Shown here piece after piece: positions 35,804-49,000 of a stretch of 64,000 nucleotides of DNA. The stretch's first letter is position 1, and each line of letters begins with the position of its first letter. The DNA lies in the NCBI RefSeq assembly GCF_001659605.2, contig NC_035169.2:11331573-11395572 (forward strand). Direction: 5' to 3'. The stretch comes from Manihot esculenta (Eukaryota > Streptophyta > Magnoliopsida > Malpighiales > Euphorbiaceae). The position numbers were made by a program, and so were the translations under genes. The notes beneath the pieces are model-generated. The model saw only the letters and a program-made list of their open reading frames with translations. It did no database searches and was not told the origin of the DNA.

Positions 35804-36138
35804 TGAAGGTTTAATAATGGAAAACACAGAACAAAGGCTAAAATTTTATATAAATAGAGAATACTGAAAGTGAAAGAAGAGAAAATTGCTGTAAAGGCAC
35901 TATTTTTCATTCATGAGAATCCTTTACATTTATAGTGATGAACTGAACTGAAAGCAGAAATTGACGCAAAAACAACGCCACAATATCAACAACTGAAGTA
36001 GTGTTTGATAGCACGAAAGAAAAATCTGCAGATTCCTAAAGACTCAATCCAATATTATTTAGACTAAAATTAAAATAATTAGGAAAAATAAATTAAAAAA
36101 ACACATGACAAGCACGTGAGTTTAAAGTAACAAAAGCA
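35804..36138 (-). repeat. 5' LTR of element A
   Basis: Partner of 22234-22575. The outer (right) end near 36138 is uncertain because the two copies diverge around AAAAAACT. Confidence 0.8.
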
Positions 36139-36253
36139 AAAAACTAATGAAGTATCACACTTGATATCGACTTTAGGAGGTGCCTACTTCCAAAAATTAA
36201 GCCCTCCCACTCCTTTTTAATAAAATCACATGGGAGTTTCAGCGACCCTTCAC

Positions 36254-36790
36254 GATAAAGTATTTTTTGAAATTAAAATAAGAGATTAACCAAATGAAAA
36301 TAACAAACTAAAGGAGAGAAAGAGAGCTTATTTTCCTGAAAAGAACATGAGAAGCTGCTTGTCGATAATAAAAAGAGAATTGGCTCCTCAAAAGAAAAAA
36401 TTTTAAAAAAAAAATCTTTTTTCTCGCTTTGATCAAATTAAAAAGAGAAAATATATATTTTCTTCTTTATATGTTGAATTGGGTTGTGATCTCAGTTAAA
36501 ATTTATCCCTTTTCGATAAAGTATTTTTTGAAATTAAAATAAGAGATTAACCAAATGAAAATAACAAATTAACCAAATGAAAATAACAAACTAAACGAGA
36601 GAAAGAGAGCTTATTTTCCTGAAAAGAACAGGAGAAGCTGCTTGTCGATAATAAAAAGAGAATTGGTTCCTCAGAAGAAAAAATTAAAAAAAAATTTTTT
36701 TTTCTCGTTTTGATCAAATTAAAAAGAGAAAATATATATTTTCTTCTTTATATGTTAAATTGGGTTGTGATCTCAGTTAAAATTTATTTG
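36254..36790. repeat. Direct tandem duplication, period 261 bp, spanning the start of element D
   Basis: The unit starting GATAAAGTATTTTTTGAAAT occurs at 36254 and again at 36515, with the same continuation through AGAAGCTGCTTGTCGATAAT and TTGGGTTGTGATCTCAGTT. Copy 1 includes the first bases of what aligns as the element D LTR start, so the duplication probably happened after D inserted. Copy 2 has an extra short repeat of TTAACCAAATGAAAATAACA. Confidence 0.8.
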
Positions 36791-37207
36791 AAAATTTTAT
36801 GGTCGTTGAAAATTTTATTTATGAGATTTTTTTGCTGTTACAAGTTTGATATTTAAATCTAATATTAAATCTGACCGTTATGATTTTATTATATTATCTC
36901 AAGATTTTTATAATCGCTTACAATGGCCATTTTTTCCATTATAAATAGTCTCCATTTTTATAAAGAAAAACACTCTTATTTTTCTACTTTATTCTCTCTT
37001 CTTTATGTTTCCTGTTAGGTTATAAATTAAAGATAAATTAGAGATAAATTCTTATTGTTCTGATCTTGAAAATTAAATTTCAAAAAAACCTGTTTAATCT
37101 TGAGGGATTACAAAATAAATCTTTAAGGACAGTGTCCAACGCGACTCAGGTTTTATTATTTTATCATATTTTTCCAACAATCTTAAGAATTTAAGAAACT
37201 TTACACA

Positions 37208-40200
37208 AATGGAACCAAATGTTGTCATTGTCTCTACTTCTGCACTGCCTGCTTCCAATGACATTATCACTGTCTCTGCTTCCTATGCTTCCTATCACCA
37301 CACTTTCTATTGCTGCAAATGGTGGGCCTCTTCTGCCTGCTGTTCCTTACACCAAACCTTTTCTTGACATCTCAAAGATAGAAGATACAAACAGGAGGAA
37401 ACTTAAAGCTGCAAAAGGTAAAGAGCGGACTATAAGAGCAAATCTTGTACAATGAAAAGTGCACAAATCAAATAACAGATATGAAATAAGAAACCTGATT
37501 ACAAATATATGTTTAATAATCCCACCTTTAAAAAGAAAGGACATTATTTTGTATGTGGTAGGCCGGGTCATCATGCACCCCAGTGCAGGAAAAGAGTGAT
37601 AAATGACAATCCTCCTAAACTAAAAGTGAATTTAGTCGAAAGAGATGACATTATTGCTGCGGTCATTTCTCAAACATTTCTTGTAGCTAATGTGCAAGAA
37701 TGGGTAGTAGACTCTGGTGTTATTAGGCATATCTATACAAACAGAAATGCATTTACCTCCTACACTACAATTAGAGAAGGAGAAGAATATGTGTATTTAG
37801 GTGATTCTAGGACTGCAAGTGTCCTTGGTAAAGGGAAAGTTCTTCTCAAACTCACATCTAGCAAGACCTTAGCACTTAATGAAGTACTTTATGTACCTAA
37901 TATAAAAGCTAATTTAATTTCTGTAGCTTTATTGGAAAAAGTTGGAATTAAAGTGTCTCTTGAGTTAGACAAAATTGTACTGACTAAAAATGACATTTTT
38001 ATTGGAAAAAGTTATTGTAATTAGGGACTCTTTATTCTCAATATTTCTGCAATAACAAATGAAAATGCATCTTCTTCTACTTACTTGCTTGATTCTTTTG
38101 ATTTATGACATGCTAGATTAGGACATGTTAGTGCTTCTTATATTAAAAAAATGCAATATCTTGGTATAATATCTGGCACTGGTAATACATATTTAAATAA
38201 ATGTAAGATTTGTGTAGAATCTAAGTCAACCAAAAAATCATGTTCAACTACACATAGAGAATCTGAATTACTTAGTTTAATACACATAGACTTAAGGGAT
38301 TTAAAACAAACTATGACTAGAGGTGGTAAAAAATATTAAATTTTATTGATGACTATTGTAGATATACTAAAATATATTTGCTTAGAAACAAAGATGAAGC
38401 ATTTGATACGTTTCAATTATATAAAGCTGAAGTAGAAAATCAATTAAATAGAAAAATAATAAGGATTAGATCAGATAGAGGTGGCGAATATATCTTATTT
38501 AATGACTTTTGTGAAAAAGAAGGAATAATTCATGAATTTACTCCACCTTATTCACCTGAATCTAATGGAGTGGCGAAAAGAAAAAATAGAACATTAAAAA
38601 AAATGATGAATGTTTTATTAATAAGTTCTTCTTCACCTAATAACCTTTGGGGGGAAAATTTTATTATCTGCTTGTCATCTACAAAATAGGATACCCTATA
38701 AGAAAACTGATAAAATGCCCTATGAACTTTGGAAATGTTATACACTTAACTTAAAATATTTAAAAGTGTGGGGGTGTCTTGCTAAAGTAATTCTTGCTGA
38801 TCCTAAGAAACGAAAAATAGGTTCAAAAACTTCTGATTGTATGTTTATAGGTTATGCTGAACATAGTGTTGCATATAGATTTCTTGTTTTGAAAAGTGAT
38901 GTGCTTGATTGTAACACTATAATTGAGACAAAAAATGCTGAGTTCTTCTGATTGCATGTTTATAGGTTATGCTGAATATAGTGCTACATATAGATTTCTT
39001 GTTTTGAAAAGTGATGTGTTTGATTGTAATACTATAATTAAGACAAAAAATGCTAAGTTTTTTGAACATATTTTTCCTTTAAAAGTTGAGAAAATTTCCC
39101 ATGCACCCAATGAAGATATTTATAAAAATGATTTTGGAAATAATAATGAAAATTTAAGAAGAAGTAAAAGACAAAGAAAAGAGACTTCTTTTAGAAATGA
39201 CTTATACACTTATCCTGTTGAAAATAAACTTTTAAATTTTTCTGAAACTATTAAGTCTTACGAAACTCCTTTTTGGAAAGAATCAATTAAAGCTGAAATT
39301 AATTCTATTACTTAAAATGGTACCTGAATTTTAGTAGACTTGTCTCTGGGAGCTAAACCTATTGGTTGTTAATAGATTTTCAAAAGGAAATATAACTCAT
39401 ATGGGTCAATTGAAAAATATAAAGTGAGACTAGTAGCAAAAGGTATTTCTCAAAAATAAAATATAGATTATTTGACACCTTTGCTCCTGTAGCTAGAATT
39501 TCTTCTATTAGAGTATTGATTGCTTTAGCTTTTATACATAAACTTGTTATTCATCAAATGGATGTTAAAATAGCCTTTTTAAATGGATACTTGGAAGAAG
39601 AAATTTATATGATACAACCTAATGGTTATATTATTTCTAGTTAAGAAAACAAAGTTTGTAAATTTCTTAAATCATTATATGGTTTAAAGCAAGCCCTAAC
39701 AGTGACATAACAAATTTGATCAAGTTTTATTGAATGATGGTTTTATTACCTCTGTTTGAAGTTGATAGGTGTGTGTATACAAAACGTATAAATGATGAAT
39801 ATGTGATTATTTGTTTATATGTGGATGATATGCTTATTTTTTTGTACGAGTTACGATATAGTTTGTAAATCAAAAACTTTTCTTGACTCTAAATTTGATA
39901 TGAAAAATATGGGAGAGGCAAATGTGATTTTGGGAGTTAGAATTATAAGGAAGAATGATAGTCTAATGCTATCACAAGAGCATTATGTTGAGAAGTTTCT
40001 AAGGAAGTTTGGACATTGCAATGTCAAACTAGTGAGTACCCCTTATGATCCTAACTGTCAATTAAAGAAAAATAGAGGAAACTCTGTTGCTCAATTTGAA
40101 TATGCACAGATTATTGAGAGTCCGTTACATTTAATAATTTTTTCACGACCTGATATAACTTATGTTGTATATAGATTGAGTAGGTATACACATAATTCAA

Positions 40201-40894
40201 ATGATAATTATTGGGCTGCATTATTTAGACTAATAAAATATTTGAGAGGTACCATGAACTATGGTATTTTATATAGTGGATTTCCACTGAATTAGAAGGA
40301 TACAGTGATGCTAACTGGATTTCAGATTCAGATGAGATAAAATCCACTAGTGATTATGTATTCACTCTAGAAGGTGGTGCAATTACATGGAAATCAACCA
40401 AACAAAATATCATTGCTAAATCCACTATGGAGTCAGAGTTTATTGCTCTGAAATTAGCTGGAACTGAAGCTGAGTGGCTAAGAAACCTCTTAGCAAATAT
40501 TCTGTTAGGAATAAAACCAACACCATCTGTAGCCATGCGTTGTGATTGCCAAGCAGCAACGACCATTGCAAAGAATAAAACTTTCAATAGTAAGAATAGA
40601 CATATTCGTCTGAGACATAATGTTATTAAGTATCTGTTGAAAGATGGAACTATTTCCATTGATTATATGAAGTCAGAAGTGAATTTGGCCGATCCTCTTA
40701 CTAAACCTTTAGGGAGAAAACTAATAGATGAAACATTGAGGGGATGGGACTTGAGCCAATTTGAAATTAACAGTGATAGAAACTCAATCTTTGTGATTGA
40801 AGATCCCATGAAAAAGGTTCATATGGGTAATAACAAGTCACTTGTTAGTTCTGCTAGCACTATTTGTCGTTGTCGTTGTCTCTTCCTATGGTGA
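37208..40894 (+). pseudogene. Element D gag-pol remnants
   Basis: A gag start near 37208 reaches LDISKIE, then jumps almost directly to a zinc-knuckle region (VCGRPGHHAPQC, 37555-37595, first Cys replaced), so the gag core is deleted. Protease WVVDSG (37700) and preintegrase follow. Integrase shows RSDRGGEYILF and ESNGVAKRKNRTLKKM (38378-38689). Its C-terminal part contains a 115-bp tandem duplication (38832-39061) that shifts the frame. RT pieces include MDVKIAFLNGYLEEEIYM (39557-39612) and LYVDDML (about 39817-39837), and RNase H pieces end at 40894 ([20 protein letters not shown]). Many stops. Confidence 0.85.
38832..39061 (+). repeat. 115-bp tandem duplication in element D integrase
   Basis: The unit beginning TCTGATTG, encoding DCMFIGYAE and RFLVLKSDV, occurs twice (38832-38946 and 38947-39061) with about ten differences. 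115 is not a multiple of three, so it also breaks the frame. Confidence 0.88.
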
Positions 40895-41293
40895 GAGAAG
40901 TGCTAGACTGCATTAATAAGATGATGATATGAAAGCTCTTAGTGATATTCATATCCCTTATAGGAGGTGTATAAATTACAGTTACACTTGATGATATCAT
41001 CTATATAAGTATGGAGTGGAGCCGTTTCTATGAGATTGTGACATAATCTCTAGAGCACTTATGAACTATCAGGCATGCACATGACCTATTAGAGCAAAAC
41101 AGCATTGAAAATAAGGTCTATAGAGTGTTATGAGATTGATGGGATATTAGCATACAAAAAAGAGTTTTTGGTTCATTATGTTAAATCTTATTAATCTAGG
41201 TCTAGTTCATAGTCCAAAAAACACTAGATTCGAAACATATACACTAAAATTTTAAACCCAGCAATGAAAAATCTTTTGAAATATGTGGGAGAT

Positions 41294-41838
41294 TGTTGTA
41301 AAATTAGTTTAGATTTCAAAAATTTTGTGGTCGTTGAAGATTTTATGGTCGTTGAAGATTTTATGGTTATTGAAAATTTTATGGTCATTAAAGATTTTAT
41401 TTATGAGGTTTCTTGGCTGTTGTAGGTTTGATATTTAAATTTAATATTAAATTTAATCATTATGATTTTATTATATTATCTCAAGATTTTTATAACAGCT
41501 TACAATAGTAATTTTTTTTCATTATAAATAGCTTCCATTTTTATAAATTCCATTATAAATAGCCTTTATTTTTTTATTTTATTCTTTCTCTTTTCTATAT
41601 TTTCTGCAGAATTATGAATTAGAGATAAATTTTTATTATTCTTATCCTAAAATTTAAATTCTAAAAAGACCTGTTTAATTCTAAGAGATTACAAAATAAA
41701 TTTTTAAAAATAATGTCCAACTCCACTCAGATTTTATTATTTTATCCTATTTTTCTAACACAAGAGATTATAAAATAAATTTTTAAAAACAATATCCAAC
41801 TCGACTCAGATTTTATTATTTTATTCTATTTTTTCAAC
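41294..41838 (+). repeat. 3' LTR of element D with duplicated tail
   Basis: Starts TGTTGTAAAATTAG. It contains four TGGTCGTTGAAGATTTTA-like units near 41320-41400 and ends CTAACA at 41760. The last 78 bp are then repeated (41761-41838, AGAGATTATAAAATAAATTT to TTTTTCAAC), a local tail duplication. Confidence 0.7.
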
Positions 41839-43949
41839 TGTGCTAGAGATCAATTTTAATTACATAAATCAGATTTATTCTTACCTGACTAGTTATTCTT
41901 TGCTCTCACTGAGTCATTTGTCTATATATATATTACATTACTCCTAGCTTAATGGAACTAGAATTGTTTTAAAGACTAATTAATTTGAATTGAAAAAAGA
42001 AAACAACTTAACCAAAATATCTTAACTATTTCCTCAGGCCAAACCCACATCACCAATTTTAGGAATCTGGATTCAAAATTGGGCTCATCCACTCAGGTCC
42101 AAGTCAAGACCAAATAGACAAGATTCTTGGCAGGGGCCAAGCAAACACCCCTTTTTCTTCATGTTTTTAATGAAGCGAAGGAAACTTCAGCAGCTCATGT
42201 TGATATTGTTGCATTCTCTAACAATTTTAAAGGTGATTTAGTAATGGAGCATCAAGCTTTTTGGAAAGTAGCTGAATGAAAAAAAAAAAAATAAATTTTA
42301 TGTATACTCAATGATTCTGCTTCAACTTTTGAAGTTCATAACCTTTGACTTGAAGCCAAACAGAAGTAATTTTTATTTATTTTTGTATTAAATAGTGTTG
42401 TTTGATTAATAATAATTAAGTATTATATTAATAAATTGGATAATATTTCTTTTGTCTTTACTGAGTCTCTCTTTGTTGTTGGGTTGTAGGCCATTCATCA
42501 CTCTTTGGCAGATTTAATTGGTCTATGCAATGTTTCTTTTCTTTGCTTTGGAAGATTTATTATACCTTGGCCTAAGACTTCCACGCTCTCTGCAATTCCC
42601 AATTTCTTTTTATTATTATTATTATTATTATTAATTATAATTTTATATTTTTATAATAAAGTTATTACTAGTCTAAGTTATGGTCTTACTGACCATGTCA
42701 TATTTGAAGCATGCCTTTTGTGGACCTTCTCAATTAGTCAGCAGAAATTGGCCCCACCTTAACTAATGTCCATTTCCTTTCTAGCTCTATTCCCTTTTCC
42801 CTCTTAAGATTTTAATTTATCAATATTAAAAGTTTTACATGGCGAGGGACCACAGCCATACCGCAGTAGTTTTGGAAAATGGGAAGAACATGTTGATGAT
42901 TTAGACACTGCAAATCTATGAATAGAGACAAATTGATTCTTATACACCATTAATATTCTTTTCTTTTCTTTTATTTGCTTCTTTGCAAAGCCAACTACAA
43001 ACCCATCGGATAATTCATACCACCAAGTGAATTAAGACGAGACTTTGAAAAATTATACAGTAATAGATTTCAATGAATTGAGGGTATGATGATGTGAGAA
43101 GGGAACCTGTAGGGTAGTTGATTATGGGTAGTAGTCCTTTGGAGTCATAAATGTGTCCCAAGAACAGGAGACACTGGGATTTAAGGAAACCACATTGTTT
43201 TCTCTATTGTCCTCCAATCCTACCATTTTTCTTCTTCTAAATAATTGGCTTTATTCAATTATTCTGAGTACTGGTTTTGCAGTTACAATCAAGGAGAACA
43301 AAAGTTATTAATATTATTAAAATATGTAATTAAAAATAACTTTTCAATAGTAATGTAGATTTGTCTTAATCTAGCTATACTTCCCTTTTGCACCGAAAAG
43401 GGATATTTTTTTTTTTTTTGATAAAAAAATGAAAGGAAGTGATTACGTCGAAGGTTTATTATTTATAAGTATATATTGGTAGCTAGGGTTAGGACTAGAT
43501 TATAGCCCTAACATGATTTTTAAATTTGGTGCATGCACACATACATATTTTCTTTACGTTCATGGAAACTAGACGCATGATTGCCAATGCCATCAAGTCA
43601 AAAGAAGCTTAAGAGACAACTTCATGAAATTAATAGCAAAACTTATTGATAATATGCACAATTATGCATTTTTAGTATTACAAAATATTTAGATATTCAG
43701 TTTGATTTCGTTCAAAACAGATTGATTTGTTTAAATTTTATTATCTTGGTAAGATTAGAGAATAATAATAGAAAAATTCAATTTGAATTCCATATTTTAA
43801 GATTAAACGTGGTCACAATTAAATTTATAGAACGATAAGAAACAAAGTCATATTTGAACTTTAATTTCCAGACAAGCTGTGTTATAAATTATGTTATGAG
43901 TATAAACATACTTAATGAACAGAGCCCAGTTTTAAATTCAGGAATCAAA
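41839..43949. other. Intergenic AT-rich DNA
   Basis: Contains a (TTA)n stretch at about 42610-42632 and an extended T-run near 43412. No supported gene, RNA or transposon was seen. Confidence 0.5.
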
Positions 43950-44882
43950 CAGATAGCTCTCATCTGTCAAACTGTACTCGATTTTGATTTTAGTTACTTG
44001 TATTTAGGACTCTTAGCACTATAAAAAGGGACATTCTGATGTATCTGATATCTTATCTCATCTTTCATCTCCTATTCTTAGTCATGAACATGTGTGACTA
44101 AATTTCTTTTTTTTTAGTTAAAGGATAATTAAAGTTTCAATTCAATTGGTTGTGAGATTTATGTGATTCTATTATTTTTTCAATTATTCTTGATATTTAT
44201 ATTATTCATGTGTTCATTGCTTAATATCATTTGTGTATTGTTGCATTAAAGCGCCATTGCTTAATTGATAGAATGAAATATTGCTATTTAGATTAATTAA
44301 ATCTGTAATTATTTAATTAAACTGAAATAAGTAGTGAATTAGATTACGTAAGACCTTTCTAAGAAATAATATAATCTAACTTAAATAAACTGAGCGTTTC
44401 GCGTTTGTTAGTTAGAATCATGTCCTTTTATTTTTTAATGCAATAATTAGATTAAATTCTAAGAGTGTCTCCTACGGTTATCCAAGAGTTAGAGTTAGTT
44501 AATGAGCGTCTCTTGATTATTTTAAAATCTAAGAGAGGATTGAATACCTGAAACGTTTTCGATATCTATAACTGATTTATCAATAATTAAATTGAGATTA
44601 TTTTGTATCTGTTGTCAATCCACAAAAACTGAAACTAAAATTATTGTTTTAACTGAAGGTGTCTCATCTTGATTCTCTCTCTTAAATTTAAATTGTTTCT
44701 TCTTTTAGATTGATTTTATTTATTTCTCTACGTTCAAAATCTCTCCATTATATTATATTTTATTTTAGTTCATTAAATAGAATTAATCTATTTACTAGTC
44801 TCTGTCGGATCGACCATACTTACTATTATTACAAGTTTTATTTTAAAGTAGGAATTTATTTTTGATTGTTTCGACGCCCATC
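43950..44882 (+). repeat. Candidate Gypsy/Tat-type solo LTR
   Basis: The segment carries CACTATAAAAAGGG (about 44018-44031), a TATA box, then AT-rich sequence, CTGTCGGATCGACC (44804-44817) and a terminus GTTTCGACGCCCATCAC (about 44868-44884). Plant Tat/Ogre-group LTRs typically have GGATCGACC in this region and end in CGACGCCCATCA. No internal domains follow. The left boundary is a guess. Confidence 0.4.
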
Positions 44883-45133
44883 ACTTATAGAATGTTTTTG
44901 GATTTTGGGAATGCAGTACTCAACTTTAATTATTAATTAGAGTCCAAGCTATTTAGAGAATGCTTGATGTGCTTTCAAGGTATGAGTTTTTAAATTAGAA
45001 AAAGAGTATTAGATGAGTGTGTGAGTAAAATCTTTAATATTTAAGTTAATAATAGTTTCTGACGAAGAGCAAAGGAAAAAGTTAAAATAAAAGAATATGC
45101 TAGATATCTAAAATTAAAAAGACATAGCATATT

Positions 45134-45262
45134 CTTAAAGATCGAGATATGTTATGCTTTAGATTTCGAGTTTTGAATTTCCACGATGTTTTTGCTATGT
45201 CTTAAAGATCGAGATATGTTATGCTTTAGATTTCGAGTTTTGAATTTCCACGATGTTTTGAA
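45134..45262 (+). repeat. 67-bp direct tandem repeat, two copies
   Basis: CTTAAAGATCGAGATATGTT and its continuation through TTTCCACGATGTTTT occur at 45134 and 45201, essentially identical. The flank 44883-45865 is otherwise AT-rich without a supported gene. Confidence 0.88.
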
Positions 45263-45870
45263 TGTCTAATTTGATAACTCGTTCAGGTGAATATATGTTG
45301 TAAACATAATAATAAGTTAATTTTGATAGTTCATTGTGATAAATTTTGTTAGCGTCACTTGAGATGGAAACCTAGTGGTTGTTGGACTTAGAAATCAAAG
45401 TCAAATGTAAGTACAAGCAACTAATTAAGAAATCATCAAAACACAAAACATATTTGAAATATGGAGTCAAAGAACATTGAGAGCAATCAAGACAACTTAT
45501 GAATCGCTAGAAGGAATGCTGGCTAGAGCTCAGCAGTGAAAATGGAATACCATGAGATTCAACTATTGATACGCGCATGGAAATGACACGATTTTTAATA
45601 ATAAGTTATAAATTTAAATATTTATATTTTTTAAAAATTTAATATAGAAAATTTTTAATCATGACAAGTTAAATTATCATCACTTAATTCAAGATGTATG
45701 AGATAAAAATTATATTTGAAAAGTATGCGAGAATAAAAAAATAATCAATACTATTTTCAACATATATGGATGCATAATACAATTTCAGATCGCGTAATGT
45801 ATATATGGCTATATTGCATTTAGACCAATTTTGTTATTTTGGTATTTTAGTATTTTGTGGGATTTATTTT

Positions 45871-46055
45871 TGTAGAAGGATAATATTTGTTATATTTCAC
45901 AATAGAGATTACAATCTATTTATACATCAGAGAGGGTATTTAAATAGGAAGGAAAATCAAGTCTATGATTATACAATCCCTAAGATTAAGCAACTAACCC
46001 ATCTATCAATATTTACTTCCTATATTAACATATTTACTTTCTATAACTTATAACA
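45871..46055 (-). repeat. 3' LTR of element E
   Basis: 185 bp. Differs from the other LTR at AGAGATTAC versus AGATATTAC and CTAACCCATC versus CTAACTCATC. Confidence 0.95.
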
Positions 46056-46062
46056 CTCCCCC

Positions 46063-49000
46063 TCAAGTTGGATCATAAATGTTAATCATGCCCAACTTGT
46101 TACATATATAATCGACTCGAGTCCCATTTAGAGCTTTAGTGAAAATATCTCCTAATTGTTCTCCAGTTCGGATATGTTCTGTTGATATTATCTTTTGTTG
46201 AACCTTTTCATGAACAAAATGACAATCAATCTCGATGTGTTTGGTTCTCTCGTGAAATACTGGATTGGAGGCAATGTGGATAGCTGCTTGATTATCACAC
46301 CACAACTTAGCAGGCACCGAATTTGAAAACCCAACTTCTTCCAACAGTTGACGTACCCACAAGATTTCACAAACGGCTTGTGCCATGGCTCGATATTCAG
46401 ATTCAGCACTAGAACGGGAGACCACATTTTGCTTCTTACTTTTCCATGAGACCAAGTTACCTCCCACAAAAACACAATACCCAGTAGTTGACCTCCTATC
46501 AACTTTCGAGCCTGCCCAATCAGCATCAGAAAAGCATTCAATATTTGAGTGCCCATGGTTACCATAGAATAGGCCTCGTCCTGGGGCCCCTTTAAGGTAA
46601 CAAAGAATCTGTCCCAGAGCATCCCACTGGGCAACAGTAGGAGAGGACATAAACTGACTTACCACACTCACTGAATATGCAATATCAGGACGAGTCACAG
46701 TCAAATAATTCAGCTTACCAACTAATCTTCTGTACCTTCCAGGATATGCAAATGGCTCACTGTCTTCTGTGGTAAGTTGAAGGTTAGGGGTCATTGGGGT
46801 ACTACAAGGCTTAGCACCCAATTTTCCTGTTTCTGCCAACAAATCAAGAACATATTTTCTTTGAGATAAGAAGATGCCTTTCTTACACCGCATAACTTCA
46901 ATTCCCAAGAAATATTTCAAGGAACCCAAATCCTTTGTATGAAACTGTGTTTTAAGAAATTCTTTTAGGGATGTGATGCCAGCAATATCACTTCCTGTAA
47001 TAACGATATCATCCACATATACTACAAGCAGAATTACTCCACTATCAGAATTTCTATAAAACACTGAGTGATCACACTTACTCATCTTCATTCCAAACTG
47101 TTGGACCACCTCACTAAACCTGCCAAACCATGCTCGAGGACTCTGTTTCAAGCCATAAAGGAATTTTCGAAGTCTACAAACCTTACCTGACTCCCCCTGA
47201 GCAACAAAACCAGGTGGTTGCTCAATATAAACCTCCTCCTGAAGATCACCATGAAGAAAAGCATTTTTAATATCCAGTTGATGCAAGGGCCAATCATGAG
47301 TAGCCGCCAAGGAAATAAACAATCGGACAGATGCGAGCTTGGCAACTGGAGAGAATGTATCAGAATAGTCAACTCCATAAGTTTGTGCATAACCTTTGGC
47401 CACTAAACGGGCCTTGAGGCGAGCAATAGATCCATCAGGGTTTACTTTTACTGCAAACACCCATTTGCACCCAATAGCCCGCTTTCCTGGGGGCAAGGAC
47501 ATCAACTCCCAAGTACCATTAGTGTCAAGGGCCATCATTTCCTCTTCCATTGCAGCACGCCAACCAGGATGGGACAAAGCCTCAATAACAGTTTTGGGAA
47601 TTGAAATAGAATCTAAAGCAGTGACAAAACAACGAGAAGAGGAGGATAATTGATCATAAGAGACACAAGATGAAATAGGATAAGTGCAAGTACGTTTACC
47701 TTTGCGAAGAGCAATGGGCAAATCCAAATCAGACGGTGAAGGATCAGTGGGAGCAGGATCTGTCGACGAAGAAGCAGGTAGCGGAACGGAGTCAGAGTCC
47801 TCTAAGCGTCTGGAATACACATGAAAGATGGGAGGGCGACCTGGCACATGAGCGAAAGGTGTAGGAGTAGTTTGAGGAGACAAAGAGCGAACAGTGTATA
47901 ACAAGAGGTCATCTTCCTCCCCCTCGGTGTTATAAACAGATGATGGCGGAAAAAATGGAGTGGACTCAAAGAATGTTACATCCGTAGACACAAGATACCG
48001 ATTCAGATCAGGAGAAAAACAACGATACCCTTTCTGACGTCGAGAGTAGCCAAGGAAGACACATTTGAGTGATTTAGGATCCAATTTAGTAACCTGTGGA
48101 CGAACATCACGAACAAAACATGTACAACCAAACATACGTGGCTCAATAGGAAACAAAGATTTAGTGGGAAACAAAATGTTATAAGGGATATCACCATGAA
48201 GGATGGAGGAAGGCATGCGATTGATCAAAAAACAAGCAGTGGATACAGCATCAGCCCAAAAACATTTAGGTACCTTCATTTGGAATAAGAGAGCTCTGGC
48301 TACTTCAAGAAGATGTCGATTTTTTCTTTCAGCAACTCCATTTTGTGAAGGAGTGGCAACACAAGATGACTGATGAAGAATCCCTTTTTGTAACAAATAA
48401 GATTGAAATTCCCCAGAGAGATACTCTTTAGCATTATCACTTTGCAATATACGGATGGAAGTATTGAATTGGGTTTGGATTTCAGCATAAAATGCACAAA
48501 AAACAGAAAATAATTCTGAACGACTCTTCATTAAAAATAACCAAGTAGTACGAGAGAAATCATCAACAAAAGTAACAAAATACTTAAAGCCAGACTTAGA
48601 CACAACAGGACAAGGACCCCAAACATCTGAATGTACTAACTCAAAGGGGGACGAAGCCCGTTTATTGACTTGAGGCAGTGTAGGTAAACGATGATGTTTG
48701 GAAAATTGACAAGACTCACAATCTAGAGTAGACAAAGAATGAAACTGTGGATATAACTTCTTTAAAACTGAGAGAGAAGGATGCCCCAAACGACAATGAA
48801 CATCAAAAGGTGTTAAACGCGTGGAGCATACCAGAGATCGAGGAGATCGAGGTAGTTGCTGATCCAAGACGTAAAGACCCTCTGACTCACTCCCTCTACC
48901 AATAATCTGCTTCGTCGAAAGATCCTGAAAAACACAGTGATCAGGAAAGAATGAGACACAACAATTCAATGCACGAGTGAGTTTACTAACGGAAAGCAAA

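Larger units (their letters stand above)
22234..36140 (-). mobile_element. Copia element A (minus strand), interrupted by element B and a solo LTR
   Basis: Near-matching LTRs lie at 22234 to about 22575 (3' LTR) and 35804 to about 36138 (5' LTR), both starting TGAAGGTTTAATAATGG on the plus strand. A primer-binding site complementary to initiator tRNA-Met (TGGTATCAGAGCCC on the minus strand) lies at 35788-35801. Between them, on the minus strand, are gag, protease, integrase, RT and RNase H in Copia order, degenerate and split by two insertions. Removing these leaves about 4.6 kb, a normal Copia size. The LTRs carry many differences, so this is the oldest of the nest. I could not identify a convincing target-site duplication because the right LTR boundary is unclear. 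Confidence 0.85.
36762..41838 (+). mobile_element. Copia element D (plus strand), old and degenerate
   Basis: The left LTR (about 36762-37179) and right LTR (about 41294-41760) share the blocks TTATGATTTTATTATATTAT and CAGATTTTATTATTTTATC with considerable divergence. The purine-rich TATGTGGGAGAT precedes the right LTR. Internal plus-strand remnants follow Copia order: zinc knuckle, protease, integrase, RT, RNase H. Most of gag is missing. No clear iMet primer-binding site and no target-site duplication were found. Confidence 0.8.

Noticed and set aside
22229..36145. Target-site duplication for element A
   Set aside because: Bases flanking the two LTRs do not match at any tested boundary, and the right boundary is unclear.
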